From assembly GCF_021864465.1 (NCBI RefSeq), contig NZ_JAKKUV010000004.1, forward strand, positions 1 through 64,000: a stretch of DNA of 64,000 nucleotides. Direction: 5' to 3'. A program made the position numbers and the translations under genes. Positions 11,947-21,400 of the stretch are shown here, piece after piece. A model generated the notes under the pieces. That model saw only the letters and a list, made by a program, of their open reading frames with translations, did no database searches and was not told the DNA's origin. Positions within the stretch are counted from its first letter, which is position 1. Every line of letters begins with the position of its first letter. Source of the DNA: Hyphobacterium sp. SN044 (GTDB lineage Bacteria > Pseudomonadota > Alphaproteobacteria > Caulobacterales > Maricaulaceae).

Positions 11947-13149
11947 ATGCGCGAAGCTGTCATCGTCTCCACCGCCCGCACGCCGATCGGCCGCGCCTAT
12001 CGCGGCGCGTTCAACAACACCCAGGCGCAGGAGCTGGGCGGTCACGCCATCAAGCACGCCGTTGAACGTTCAGGCGTCGACCCGAAGGAAATCGACGACG
12101 TCATCATGGGCGCGGCAATGCAGCAGGGCTCGACCTTCCAGAACACGGCGCGGCAATGCCTGGTGCGTGGCGGGCTGCCGGTGACGGTGGCGGGCATGAC
12201 GGTCGACCGCCAGTGCGCCTCGGGCATGATGGCGATCTCGGTCGCGGCCAAGCAGATCATCTCCGACGGCATGACGGTGACGGTCGGCGGGGGGCTGGAA
12301 TCCATCTCGCTCGTGCAGAACGAACACATGAATATCCACCGCGCCTTCGACCCCTGGCTCAACGAACATGTTCCCGCCATCTACATGTCGATGCTGGAAA
12401 CCGCCGAGGTTGTCGGCGAGCGTTATGGCATCTCCCGCGAGGCACAGGACGAGTATGCGCTGCAAAGCCAGCAGCGGACGGCGGCGGCGCAGGCGGCGGG
12501 CAAGTTCGACGACGAGATCGTGCCGCTCGCCTCGAAAATGGGCGTGATGAACAAGGAGACGAAGGAAATCTCCATCGTCGACACGCTGCTTGAGAAGGAC
12601 GAGGGCAACCGGCCGGAAACGACGCTCGAAGGCCTGCAGAGCCTGAAGCCGGTCTTTGGCGGCGGCCAGAAGATCAAGGCAGGCCAATTCATCACGGCGG
12701 GCAATGCGAGCCAGCTGTCGGACGGCGCTTCGGCCAGCGTGCTGATGGAAGCGAAGGAAGCGGAGAAGCGCGGCCTCAAACCGCTCGGCGCCTATCGCGG
12801 TATCGCGGTGGCCGGTACGGATCCCGACGAGATGGGCATCGGCCCGGTCTTCGCAGTGCCGAAACTCCTCAAGGCCAACGGCCTGAAGATGGACGATATC
12901 GGCCTGTGGGAGCTCAATGAAGCGTTCGCGGTTCAGGTCCTCTATTGCCGCGACAAGCTGGGCATCCCGAACGAGAACCTCAACGTCAATGGCGGCGCGA
13001 TCTCGGTCGGTCACCCCTATGGCATGTCGGGCGCGCGCATGGTCGGCCACGCCCTGATCGAGGGCAAGCGCCGCGGCGCGAAATACGTCGTGTGCACGAT
13101 GTGCGTCGGCGGCGGCATGGGCGCGGCCGGTCTGTTCGAGGTGTACTAG
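11947..13149 (+). CDS. Acetyl-CoA acyltransferase (thiolase)
   Basis: This thiolase has 400 residues. The nucleophile is C90 in VDRQCASGM. The second half carries [15 protein letters not shown], with the catalytic His, and the closing [15 protein letters not shown] cysteine. It catalyses cleavage of 3-ketoacyl-CoA or the reverse condensation. Substrate length cannot be read from sequence; the neighbouring SDR favours beta-oxidation. AAAAGGAG lies 8 bases before the ATG. A large imperfect palindrome follows the stop codon. Confidence 0.94.
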   Translation: MREAVIVSTARTPIGRAYRGAFNNTQAQELGGHAIKHAVERSGVDPKEIDDVIMGAAMQQGSTFQNTARQCLVRGGLPVTVAGMTVDRQCASGMMAISVAAKQIISDGMTVTVGGGLESISLVQNEHMNIHRAFDPWLNEHVPAIYMSMLETAEVVGERYGISREAQDEYALQSQQRTAAAQAAGKFDDEIVPLASKMGVMNKETKEISIVDTLLEKDEGNRPETTLEGLQSLKPVFGGGQKIKAGQFITAGNASQLSDGASASVLMEAKEAEKRGLKPLGAYRGIAVAGTDPDEMGIGPVFAVPKLLKANGLKMDDIGLWELNEAFAVQVLYCRDKLGIPNENLNVNGGAISVGHPYGMSGARMVGHALIEGKRRGAKYVVCTMCVGGGMGAAGLFEVY

Positions 13150-13158
13150 CTTCACTTC

Positions 13159-13315
13159 CCCCTCACCCTGACGCGCGTCCCTTTCAGGGCCGCCCGTCTT
13201 TCCCTCTCCCGAAAGGGCTTTGGCCCGAAGACGGAAAGCTCCAGTGGAGCTTTCCGCGGGTCGAAGGGAGGGGACCCGGCCTGAGTCGAAGGCGAAGGTT
13301 GGGGAGGGTGAGGGG
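13159..13315. repeat. Large imperfect palindrome after the thiolase gene
   Basis: Outer arms CCCCTCACCCT (13159-13169) and AGGGTGAGGGG (13305-13315) are exact reverse complements. Inside lies an 11-bp perfect hairpin, GGAAAGCTCCA/TGGAGCTTTCC, at 13233-13255. It is compositionally related to the family A and B repeats and again sits just after a stop codon. Confidence 0.75.
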
Positions 13316-13386
13316 TCTTCAAGCGGAACACCGCCCGCACTCTCCGCGTTGACCGGGTATCCCCCGAAACAGTGAGGAGTGCCGAC

Positions 13387-13875
13387 ATGACCGACCGTTG
13401 CGACATTATCGCCAAGTTCTGGAATGAGCTCGACGACAGCCCCTTCGTGATGCTCGGCATTCCCGCGCAAGGCGCGCACAGCGTGCCGATGACGGCGCAG
13501 TTCGACGACGATTACCCCAACCAGCTCTTTTTCTTCACGACCAAGGACAATCGCCTGGCGGAAAATCTCGGGCAGGGCGGCGTCGAGGCGATGGCGCAGT
13601 TCGCGTCGAAGGGCCACGACTTCTTCGCCTGCCTGCGCGGGCGTCTGATACCGATCAAGGACCACGACGTCCGCGACAAGTTCTGGTCGAAGGCGGTCGA
13701 CGCCTGGTTCGAGGGCGGCAAGACCGACCCGCATCTCGAAGTGCTGAAATTCGACCTGATCGACGCGGAAATGTGGCTCGCCGACATGGATGTCGCGGGC
13801 CTGTTCAAGATGATTTTCGGCGGCGAGATCGACAAGGACGACGCGCGCGAAAAGCATATCGAGACCGCGATGTGA
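13387..13875 (+). CDS. Pyridoxamine 5'-phosphate oxidase-fold (general stress protein 26-like) protein
   Basis: The 162-residue product has the split-barrel FMN-binding look of the general stress protein/PNPOx-like family: CDIIAKFWNELDDSPFVMLG at the start, PMTAQFDD, LFFFTTKDNRLAENL and a late WLADMD helix. Such proteins bind FMN or another cofactor and lack the full pyridoxamine oxidase set. The start at 13387 follows GTGAGGAG; the ATG at 13372 overlaps that site and is less likely. Physiological role not known. Confidence 0.82.
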   Translation: MTDRCDIIAKFWNELDDSPFVMLGIPAQGAHSVPMTAQFDDDYPNQLFFFTTKDNRLAENLGQGGVEAMAQFASKGHDFFACLRGRLIPIKDHDVRDKFWSKAVDAWFEGGKTDPHLEVLKFDLIDAEMWLADMDVAGLFKMIFGGEIDKDDAREKHIETAM

Positions 13876-13922
13876 GGCCTGCCGACCGGGTGGGGGTATT
13901 TCAACGACCTTTCTCAGACGCT

Positions 13923-14073
13923 CCCCGGTTTCGCGTAGCGAAGACCGGGGTCCAGTCTGGATCCCGGACCGGCTTCGCCGTCCGGGAGACGTCAATCAAG
14001 ATGGTTCTGGGGTCCCCATGAAAATGGGGACCTGAAGTTGGCGCCCGGCTTCAGATTCCCGCTTTCGCGGGAA
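13923..14073. repeat. Cluster of three small palindromes
   Basis: Hairpin 1 (13923-13950) pairs CCCCGGT with ACCGGGG and TTCGC with GCGAA. Hairpin 2 (13963-13986) pairs CCCGGAC with GTCCGGG and GGC with GCC. Hairpin 3 (14056-14073) pairs TTCCCGC with GCGGGAA. All three are short dispersed-type palindromes in the 295-base gap between two convergent genes. No gene is seen in that gap. Confidence 0.7.
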
Positions 14074-14096
14074 CCCCAGCAAGATTTGTTTCAAGC

Positions 14097-14162
14097 TCAC
14101 CCCACCCCGCTCCCGTCTTCCCGACGGAAGCCGCTCGCGTCCCTCCCCTTCAAGGGGAGGGG
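14097..14162 (-). repeat. Palindromic 3'-end repeat, family A copy 2
   Basis: It has the same layout as the copy at 188-252, but the inner stem is CTTCC/GGAAG instead of CGACC/GGTCG. It ends 8 bases beyond the stop codon of the minus-strand hydrolase. Confidence 0.85.
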
Positions 14163-14170
14163 AAGGGCTT

Positions 14171-15100
14171 CTACCCCACCCGCGCATCCAGCCAATCGGT
14201 GAATCTGGCCATTTCGGCCTCGGCGCCAATCTCGTTGAGGGTTTCGTGGCGGAAGCCTTCCAGCACATCGACGCTGACATCGGTGAAGCTGGCCTTCCGC
14301 AGGCGATCCGCCATTTTCAGGGTGGCCTTACCGCCATCGGTCGCCGGGTCTTCGCCGCCGCCGATCAGGTGGAAAGGCATGTCCTTGCGGACGGATGCGA
14401 AATTCGCATCGTTTGACGCGTACTCCATGCCCTTGAGGAAATCCCGCCAGAGCGAGACGCTGGCTGGCCAGCCGCATAAGGGGTCGGCGACATAGGCGTC
14501 GACGACGGAAAGGTCGCGCGACAGCCAGCCGAATGCCGGGCGTTCCTTGCGAAACGCCTTGTCCCACGCCTTGAAGGTGAGGGCATCAATCGTACCGGCG
14601 GGCTTTGACGCGCCGCCCAGACCGTTGAAAAAAAGGACCAGCTTCATCACGCCGGCGAGACCGCCGGACACGAAGTTCGCATTCCAGATCGCCGCGCCGG
14701 CGACCGTGTCCGGATGGCGCATGACGTGGTTCATCGCCACCGTCCCGCCCATGGAGTGGCCGAATATGAAGACCGGCTTGCCGGGATGCTGCGCGCGCAG
14801 GTGCGCGTTCACCGCCGCCGTATCCCGGGTGACCTTCTTCCAGCCATCCCGTTTCGCGAACAGGCGCGCGCCGCCATCCTTCGCGGTGGTATGGCCATGC
14901 CCGCGATGGTCCTGTGCCGCGACGTGGTAACCGCGCCCGGCGAGGAATTCCGCAAAGGGCGCATAGCGCGCGGCATGCTCGGCAAGGCCGTGATTGATGT
15001 GGACGATGCCTTTCACCGGGGCGGCCGGCGGCGTTTCGTAAAGCGCGAGCACCGCGCCCGTCGGCGAATTGAAATTCTGCCGTTGCCAGCCAGCCGCCAT
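14171..15100 (-). CDS. Alpha/beta hydrolase (lysophospholipase/monoacylglycerol lipase type)
   Basis: The 309-residue product carries the nucleophile elbow FGHSMGG with S116, an oxyanion-loop motif NHGLAEHAARY near residue 40 and AAQDHRGHGHT near residue 68. These are features of the serine aminopeptidase S33/monoglyceride lipase group. No signal peptide is seen, so it is probably cytoplasmic. The start at 15100 was chosen because GGGGGGAT lies before it on the minus strand; the longer frame to 15481 overlaps the divergent glycerol kinase gene. The glycerol kinase 90 bases away suggests a shared role in acylglycerol use, which is inference. Confidence 0.85.
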   Translation of the reverse strand: MAAGWQRQNFNSPTGAVLALYETPPAAPVKGIVHINHGLAEHAARYAPFAEFLAGRGYHVAAQDHRGHGHTTAKDGGARLFAKRDGWKKVTRDTAAVNAHLRAQHPGKPVFIFGHSMGGTVAMNHVMRHPDTVAGAAIWNANFVSGGLAGVMKLVLFFNGLGGASKPAGTIDALTFKAWDKAFRKERPAFGWLSRDLSVVDAYVADPLCGWPASVSLWRDFLKGMEYASNDANFASVRKDMPFHLIGGGEDPATDGGKATLKMADRLRKASFTDVSVDVLEGFRHETLNEIGAEAEMARFTDWLDARVG

Positions 15101-15190
15101 GACGATCCCCCCGGATATCCCCGCCTCGCCGGACTGGAAAAGCCCGGTCTTTGACGGCAGGTTAGCGCAAATCGCGCGGGGAGGAAGGCG

Positions 15191-16672
15191 GTGAAGGACG
15201 GTATTCTGGCCATCGACCAGGGCACGACGAGTTCGCGCGCGATCCTGTTCTCGCCCGAGGGCGATGTGATCGCACTCGCACAACAGGAATTTGCGCAAAT
15301 CTATCCCCGCCCCGGCTGGGTGGAACACGATGCGGAAGTGATCTGGGCGACGGTGATCTCGACCGCGCGCGACGCGCTGAAGGCCGGGCGCAAGGCAGGC
15401 TGGCGCGCGGCCTGTGCCGGCATCACCAACCAGCGCGAGACGGCCATCGTCTGGGACCGCAAGTCCGGGCAGGCAATTCACAATGCCATTGTCTGGCAGG
15501 ACCGGCGCACGGCGGAACGCTGCCGGGAGATCGAAGCGTGCGGAGCCAGGCCGGAGGTCGCGGCGAAGACCGGGCTTGTGCTTGACCCCTATTTCTCGGC
15601 GACGAAATTCGCCTGGATTCTGGACCAGGTGGACGGCGCACGCGAGCGGGCGCGCAAGGGCGAATTATGCTTCGGCACGGTCGACAGCTTCCTGTTGTGG
15701 CGGCTGACTGGCGGCAAGGTGCATGCGACCGACGCGACCAATGCCAGCCGGACCTCGCTCTACGACCTGAAAGCCGGGCGCTGGGACGAGGGGCTGCTGG
15801 AGACCTTCGACGTGCCCGCCCGCGGCCTGCCCGAGGTGCGCGACTGCGCGGGAGCGTTCGGCAGGATCTCGAAAAAGGTGCTGGGCGAGGAGATTCCGCT
15901 CACCGGCATTGCGGGGGACCAGCAGGCGGCGGCGATCGGCCAGGCCTGCTTTGCGCCGGGCGAGGCGAAATCGACCTATGGCACGGGGGCCTTCCTGCTG
16001 CTCAATACCGGGACCGAGATGGTCGCGTCGCAGAACCGGCTTCTGTCCACCATCGCCTACCGGATCGGGGGTGAGACGGCCTATGCGATGGAGGGCTCGG
16101 TCCTGTCGGCCGGGGCAACAGTGCAATGGCTGCGCGACGGGCTGGGGCTGTTTTCCAAAGCCAGCGAGATCGAGGCGCTGGCCCGATCCGCGGATCCGGA
16201 CAGCGAGGTGGTCCTGGTGCCGGCCTTCACCGGGCTCGGCGCGCCGTGGTGGGACGCGGACGCGCGCGGCGCGATCCTCGGGCTGACGCGCGGGGCGGGC
16301 CGGGCCGAGATCGCTCAGGCTGCCCTCGATTCGACTGCCTTCCAGACCGGCGATCTCCTGACGGCGATGGCGGGGGACGGGATGAAGACGGTCAGCCTCA
16401 AGGTCGATGGCGGCATGGCGGCCAATGACCGCTTCCTGCAACGCCTTGCCGACCTGACCGGCGTGGAAGTGGTCCGGCCGGTCAATACCGAAACGACCGC
16501 CTGGGGCGCGGCCTTCCTCGCAGCTCTGGGCGCGGGCATGTTCCGAAGCATAGAGGACGGTCGGGCGCTGTGGCGCGCCGACCGGGCGTTCGCGCCGGAG
16601 ATGGCATCCGCTGAGCGGGAGCGCCGCAATGCAGTCTGGGCCGAAGCGGTGGGGCGTGTGCGGTCGCGCTGA
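15191..16672 (+). CDS. glpK: Glycerol kinase
   Basis: It converts glycerol and ATP to glycerol-3-phosphate. The 493-residue FGGY kinase shows the N-terminal phosphate-binding DQGTTSSRA (residues 8-16), GWVEHDAEVIW, the ITNQRET substrate loop, the ATP loop STYGTGAFLLLNTG and the C-terminal signature KVDGGMAANDRFLQRLADL. GTG is the start codon, with GGGAGGAAGG just upstream. The gene stands alone, without glpF or glpD nearby; a lipase-like gene diverges from it. Confidence 0.95.
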   Translation: MKDGILAIDQGTTSSRAILFSPEGDVIALAQQEFAQIYPRPGWVEHDAEVIWATVISTARDALKAGRKAGWRAACAGITNQRETAIVWDRKSGQAIHNAIVWQDRRTAERCREIEACGARPEVAAKTGLVLDPYFSATKFAWILDQVDGARERARKGELCFGTVDSFLLWRLTGGKVHATDATNASRTSLYDLKAGRWDEGLLETFDVPARGLPEVRDCAGAFGRISKKVLGEEIPLTGIAGDQQAAAIGQACFAPGEAKSTYGTGAFLLLNTGTEMVASQNRLLSTIAYRIGGETAYAMEGSVLSAGATVQWLRDGLGLFSKASEIEALARSADPDSEVVLVPAFTGLGAPWWDADARGAILGLTRGAGRAEIAQAALDSTAFQTGDLLTAMAGDGMKTVSLKVDGGMAANDRFLQRLADLTGVEVVRPVNTETTAWGAAFLAALGAGMFRSIEDGRALWRADRAFAPEMASAERERRNAVWAEAVGRVRSR

Positions 16673-16765
16673 GGTTGCCTGTGGCAGGCGTCCAAACTTC
16701 CTTTTAATTCTTCCGGCCTAGGACGCGCACCGGAACATGCCGGACACGGGGAGACGCACGCCGCG

Positions 16766-17083
16766 ATGATGCAAAGCCTGTTATCCTGGAAGGGACCCTT
16801 CCAGCTTTCGAAGCTTTATGAGAATCGCATTCCCTACGGTGCGGGCGTGTACAAGCTGCTGGCCGACGCCAACGACCCGAATTCGGTCGTCTATATCGGC
16901 GCGGCGAACAATCTGCGGACCGAGTATCAGCGTGAAATCGAAGTGAACGCACAGGTGCGCATTGCCAAGGCGAGCGCGTTTTCCTTTGCCGAAACGCCCT
17001 TCCCGAACGACCAGGCCGAAAAGCTGATCGAGGCCTTCCGCCGCCGCCATGGCCGCAAGCCGGCGCTGAACAGCGGGTTTTAG
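16766..17083 (+). CDS. Small single-domain GIY-YIG-like protein
   Basis: The 105-residue product reads as a bare GIY-YIG fold. GVYKLL stands for the GIY strand and VVYIGAANNLR for the YIG strand plus the catalytic-position Arg. A Glu follows in QAEKLIEAFRRRHG, and a closing Asn in PALNSGF. Most bacterial stand-alone GIY-YIG proteins (UPF0213) look similar but are not this sequence. All the expected landmark residues are present in the right order, so nuclease activity is possible. The ATG at 16766 is followed by a second one codon later. No functional partner is apparent. Confidence 0.62.
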   Translation: MMQSLLSWKGPFQLSKLYENRIPYGAGVYKLLADANDPNSVVYIGAANNLRTEYQREIEVNAQVRIAKASAFSFAETPFPNDQAEKLIEAFRRRHGRKPALNSGF

Positions 17084-17118
17084 AGACGCGATCGATCCAG
17101 GCTGACCGCCAAATCTTT

Positions 17119-17246
17119 CCCTTCTCCCCTTTTTTAAGGGGAGAAGGTGCCCGAAGGGCGGATGAGGGGTTCTGCTCCGAAATCAAAGTGAGGACACTGA
17201 CCCCCTCACCCCTGACCCCTCTCCCCCTAAAGGGGGCGAGGGGAAG
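17119..17246 (-). repeat. Compound palindromic repeat, family B copy 2
   Basis: It is inverted relative to the copy at 10708. It begins with CTTCTCCCC/GGGGAGAAG around a T-rich loop, carries GGCGGATGAGGGGTTCTGCT and ends in CCCCCTAAAGGGGG. It lies 35 bases after the GIY-YIG gene stop. Confidence 0.83.
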
Positions 17247-17284
17247 AAAAACAGGATCTCGCACTCGCAAAGGTGGGCTGAACG

Positions 17285-17350
17285 TCACCCCACCCCGCTC
17301 CCGTCGACCTGAAGGTCGCCGCTCGCGTCCCTCCCCTTCAAGGGGAGGGG
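17285..17350 (-). repeat. Palindromic 3'-end repeat, family A copy 3
   Basis: Its inner stem is CGACC/GGTCG as in copy 1. Unlike the other copies it does not abut a stop codon; it sits between a family B element and the ABC transporter operon. Confidence 0.85.
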
Positions 17351-17505
17351 GCAGGACAGAGGCGGGACGCCCGTGCGGACTGTCCCCCTACCGGCCAATC
17401 CTTTCGTGAGCTTCATTTGTGAGTGAGGATCGCGCGGCGTAGGCTTCGCGGCGGACGAACACGAATGAGGGGCGCGGGCCGTCAACGGACCCGCGGCGAG
17501 GGAAT
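17351..17505 (+). other. Non-coding leader of the ABC/M1 operon
   Basis: The whole gene-free gap is 17084-17505 (422 bases). Apart from the two repeats it holds only this leader. No open frame with coding character, RNA gene or clear promoter is seen. GGCGAGGGA shortly before 17506 supplies the ribosome site. Confidence 0.5.
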
Positions 17506-18393
17506 ATGCTGGAAATCCAGAACCTGTCGAAGACCTATGGCAATGGCGTGCGTGCGCTCGACGACGTTTCGCTGAGCATTCCCAAGGGGATGTTCGGCCT
17601 GCTCGGCCCGAACGGCGCGGGCAAGTCCAGTCTGATGCGGACGATCGCGACGCTGCAGAATGCCGACCGCGGGTCGATCACCTTCGGCGATATCGACGTT
17701 CTGAAGGAACCGATGCTCCTGCGAGCCCAGCTGGGCTATCTGCCGCAGGATTTCGGTGTCTATCCGCGCATGTCGGCCCGGGCCCTGCTCGATCACCTCG
17801 CCATCCTGAAGGGGATCACCCATGGCCGCGAGCGCAAGCGCATCGTCGACGGCCTCCTGGAACAGACCAATCTGACCAAGGTCGCCGGCAAGTCCGTCGC
17901 CAGCTATTCCGGCGGCATGCGCCAGCGCTTCGGCATCGCCCAGGCGCTGATCGGCGATCCGCAACTGATCATCGTCGACGAACCGACCGCCGGCCTCGAC
18001 CCGGAAGAGCGCAACCGCTTCCACAATTTGCTGTCGGAAATCGGCGAGAATGTCGTCGTCATCCTGTCGACGCATATCGTGGAAGACGTGTCCGACCTCT
18101 GCCCGCTGATGGCGATCATGAATCGCGGTCAGATCGTTGCGCAGGGCTCGCCTTCCGAGCTCGTCGCCGGGCTGAAGGGCCGGGTCTGGGTGAAGCGGAT
18201 CGGCAAGTCCGACCTGCCAGAGCACAGGGCGCGCCACAATGTCATCTCCACCCGGCTGACGCAGGGAGAGGTGCTGATCCACGTGGTCGCCGACAGCGAT
18301 CCGGGTGACGGTTTCGAAGCTGTGACGCCCGATCTCGAAGACGTCTACTTCTCCACCATTTCCGCCGGGCAATCCGAAGCGGCGGCGGCCTAG
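17506..18393 (+). CDS. ABC transporter ATP-binding protein (ABC-2 type)
   Basis: The 295-residue ATPase has Walker A GPNGAGKSSL near residue 37, signature YSGGMRQRFGIAQA, Walker B IIVDEPTAGLD and the H-loop ILSTHIVEDV. The GMRQRFGIA signature and the C-terminal extension after residue 220 are typical of ABC-2 exporters. The next gene, 23 bases on, is the permease fused to an aminopeptidase, so this ATPase powers that protein. Confidence 0.93.
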   Translation: MLEIQNLSKTYGNGVRALDDVSLSIPKGMFGLLGPNGAGKSSLMRTIATLQNADRGSITFGDIDVLKEPMLLRAQLGYLPQDFGVYPRMSARALLDHLAILKGITHGRERKRIVDGLLEQTNLTKVAGKSVASYSGGMRQRFGIAQALIGDPQLIIVDEPTAGLDPEERNRFHNLLSEIGENVVVILSTHIVEDVSDLCPLMAIMNRGQIVAQGSPSELVAGLKGRVWVKRIGKSDLPEHRARHNVISTRLTQGEVLIHVVADSDPGDGFEAVTPDLEDVYFSTISAGQSEAAAA

Positions 18394-18416
18394 AGCCGGC
18401 CCGGAGGAGTTACGTC

Positions 18417-21400
18417 ATGCTCGGTAAAATCACCGGATTCGAAATCCGCTATCAGATCCTGTCGCCCGCCTTCATCGCGATCTTCGCGATCTATTTCCTG
18501 CTGGTGTTCGGCGGGGTGACGATCGACCAGATCCAGATCGGGTCGACCAATCTCGTCAATGTGAACTCGCCCTTCGCGATCACGATCAACATCTTCATCT
18601 TCTCGCTGTTCGGGATGTTCATTCCGACCGTCTTCCTGGTCTCGGGGATTCTCCGGGATTCCAGCTTCAAGACGGAGGAATTGTTCTACACGACGCGGGT
18701 GCGCGAATTCGATTACCTCGTCGGCCGCTTCATCGGCGGATACCTGATCACCGCGCTCGCCTTTGCCAGCGTCCCGCTGGCCATCTTCATCGGTTCGCTG
18801 ATGCCGTGGCTGGACCCGGAAACGCTCGGGCCCAACAGCTTCATGAACTATTTCTGGCCGTATCTGATCATCGGTCTGCCCAACCTGATGATCGCGGGCA
18901 TGATCATGTTCACGGTCGCCAACCTGTCGAAATCGCTGGTGGCGACCTGGGTCACGCTGGTCGGCCTGTTCATCCTCTGGGTCGTCGGCAACGTCTTCGC
19001 CAACGAGCCGCAATACCGCGACATCGTGGCCCTGGCCGATCCGTTCGGCGGCAATGCCTTTGGCGAGATCGTGCGCGAGTGGACGCCGGCCGAACAGAAT
19101 ACGCTGATCGTCCCGCTGCGCGATGAATTGCTGTGGAACCGTGTCCTGTGGCTCGGCGTGTCCGCCGTGCTGTTCGTGGCGAACCTCTTCCTGTTCTCCT
19201 TCCGCAAGCGGCGCGCCATCGGCGCGGGCCGCAAGGCGGCCAAGCGCGTCGAGGCGCCCTTCGTGCCGGCGCATATCGAATTGCCGGTCTCGCAGCCGAC
19301 GCTGGGCGGCATGGCGTCCTGGCGCCAGCTTCGCGCCCGGGTCGGGTTCGAGGTCAAGGGCGTGGTGTTCAACGTCGCCTTCTGGGTGTTGTTGGCCTTT
19401 GGCATATTGAACGTGGTCGGCGGCAGCTTCCTGCTGGCGTCGCTCTACGGCACGCCGAGCTATCCGCTGACCCGCATCATGATCGACGCGATGATCGGCG
19501 CCTTCGCCATCATCCCGATCATCGTCGTGATCTACTATGCCTCGGAAGTCGTCTGGCGCGAGAAGGCGGTCCGCTTCTCCGACATCGTCGATGCGGCACC
19601 GACGCCGAGCTGGGTGTTCATGACCGCCAAGCTGAGCGCCATGTTCGTGGTGCTGACGGGTCTGATCTTTGCCGCCGTCCTGACGGTGATCGCGACCCAG
19701 GTCATTCGCGGCTACTTCAACATCGAGTTCGACCAGTATGTGATCCGGTCGTTTGTCGACCTGATCATTCCGCTGACCTTCCTGTCGGCGATCGCGATCT
19801 TCCTGCAGGTCCTGACCAACAACAAATGGCTGGGCATCCTGGCGATGGGCGTGCTGTTCATCGTGACGGCCTTCGTGCTGCCGAATATCGGCCTGTCGCA
19901 CGGCCTCTATCTCGTGCCCTTCATCTCGCCGAGCCCGTATACCGACATGAACGGATACGGTCATTTCCTCGGCATCCAGATGTGGTGGCACCTGTATTGG
20001 GGCGGCGTCTCGCTCTTCCTGTTCGCGCTGGCCTTTGCGCTGTGGAATCGCGGCGCTGCCGCGCCGATCTGGCAGCGTCTCGCAGCGCTTCCGCGTTCGT
20101 TCTCGGCCGGGTCGGCTGGGCTGGCGGCGGTGTCCGCACTGGTCGCGATCGTGACCGGGGGCTGGATCTTCTACAACACGACCATCCTCAACGAATTCGT
20201 GCCGGGACCGGAAGGCGAGCGCCGCGCGGCGGCGTTCGAGCGGGAATGGCGCGACCAGCTGGAGGGTGTGGCCCAGCCGACGATCACCGACGTCTCGGTC
20301 GATGTGGACATCTACCCCGATGACCGGAGCTATACGGCATCCGGCACCTATGTCCTCGAAAACCAGACCGATGGCGAAATCCCGGTGGTCTGGGTGTCCT
20401 ACGGCACGGACAATGTCGTGTCGCACACGCTGGAAGGCGCGGACGGGGAATTGCGCGACGACTATGCCAATCTCCATGCCTTCACGCTGACCGTGCCGAT
20501 GCAACCCGGCGAACGCCGCGAACTTCGTTTCGAGACGGTCGTCGACACGCCCGGTTTCGCCAACGGGGGCAATGTCTCCACGGTCAATTACAACGGTACC
20601 TTCTTCAACAATGGCGAGTTTGCGCCGGTGATCGGTTTCAGCCGCGGATCCCTGATCCAGGACCCGGAAGTCCGCCGGCGTCAGGGTCTGCCCGATCTGG
20701 AGCGCGCCTTCGACATCGAGGATGCCGAGCACTGGGACGCCAACGCCATCCGGCAGGACGCGGATTTCGTGAATTTCCGCACCACCGTGTCGACCAGCGC
20801 CGACCAGATCGCGGTCGCGCCCGGCTATCTCGCGCGGGAATGGACCGAGGGCGACCGGCGCTATTTCGAATACGTCATGGACGTGCCGATCCTGAACTTC
20901 TTCAACTGGATGTCGGCGGAGTACACGCTGCTCGAGGCGGAACAGGACGGCGTTCTGTTCCAAGTCTTCTATCACGGTCCGCATGACTGGAATGTCGACC
21001 GCATGATGCAGGCGGCACAGGACTCGATCGCCTATTTCTCGGAGATCTTCAGCCCGTACCAGTACCGCCAGTACCGGATGTTCGAATTCCCGGCCTATGC
21101 GAGCTTCGCACAGTCCTTCCCGAACACGATCGCCTATTCGGAGAGTATCGGCTTCACCGCCGATCTGCGGGACGCGGACAATATCGACTATGTCTACTAC
21201 GTCACCGCACACGAGGCGGCGCACCAGTGGTGGGCCCACCAGGTGATGAGCGCCAACGTTCAGGGCGGCACGATGCTGGTCGAGACGTTCGCGCAATACT
21301 CCGCGCTGATGCTGATGAAGCAGGAGTATGGCGAGGACCAGATGCGGCGCTTCCTGCGCTACGAGCTCGATACCTACCTGTCGGCGCGCAGCAACGAGAC

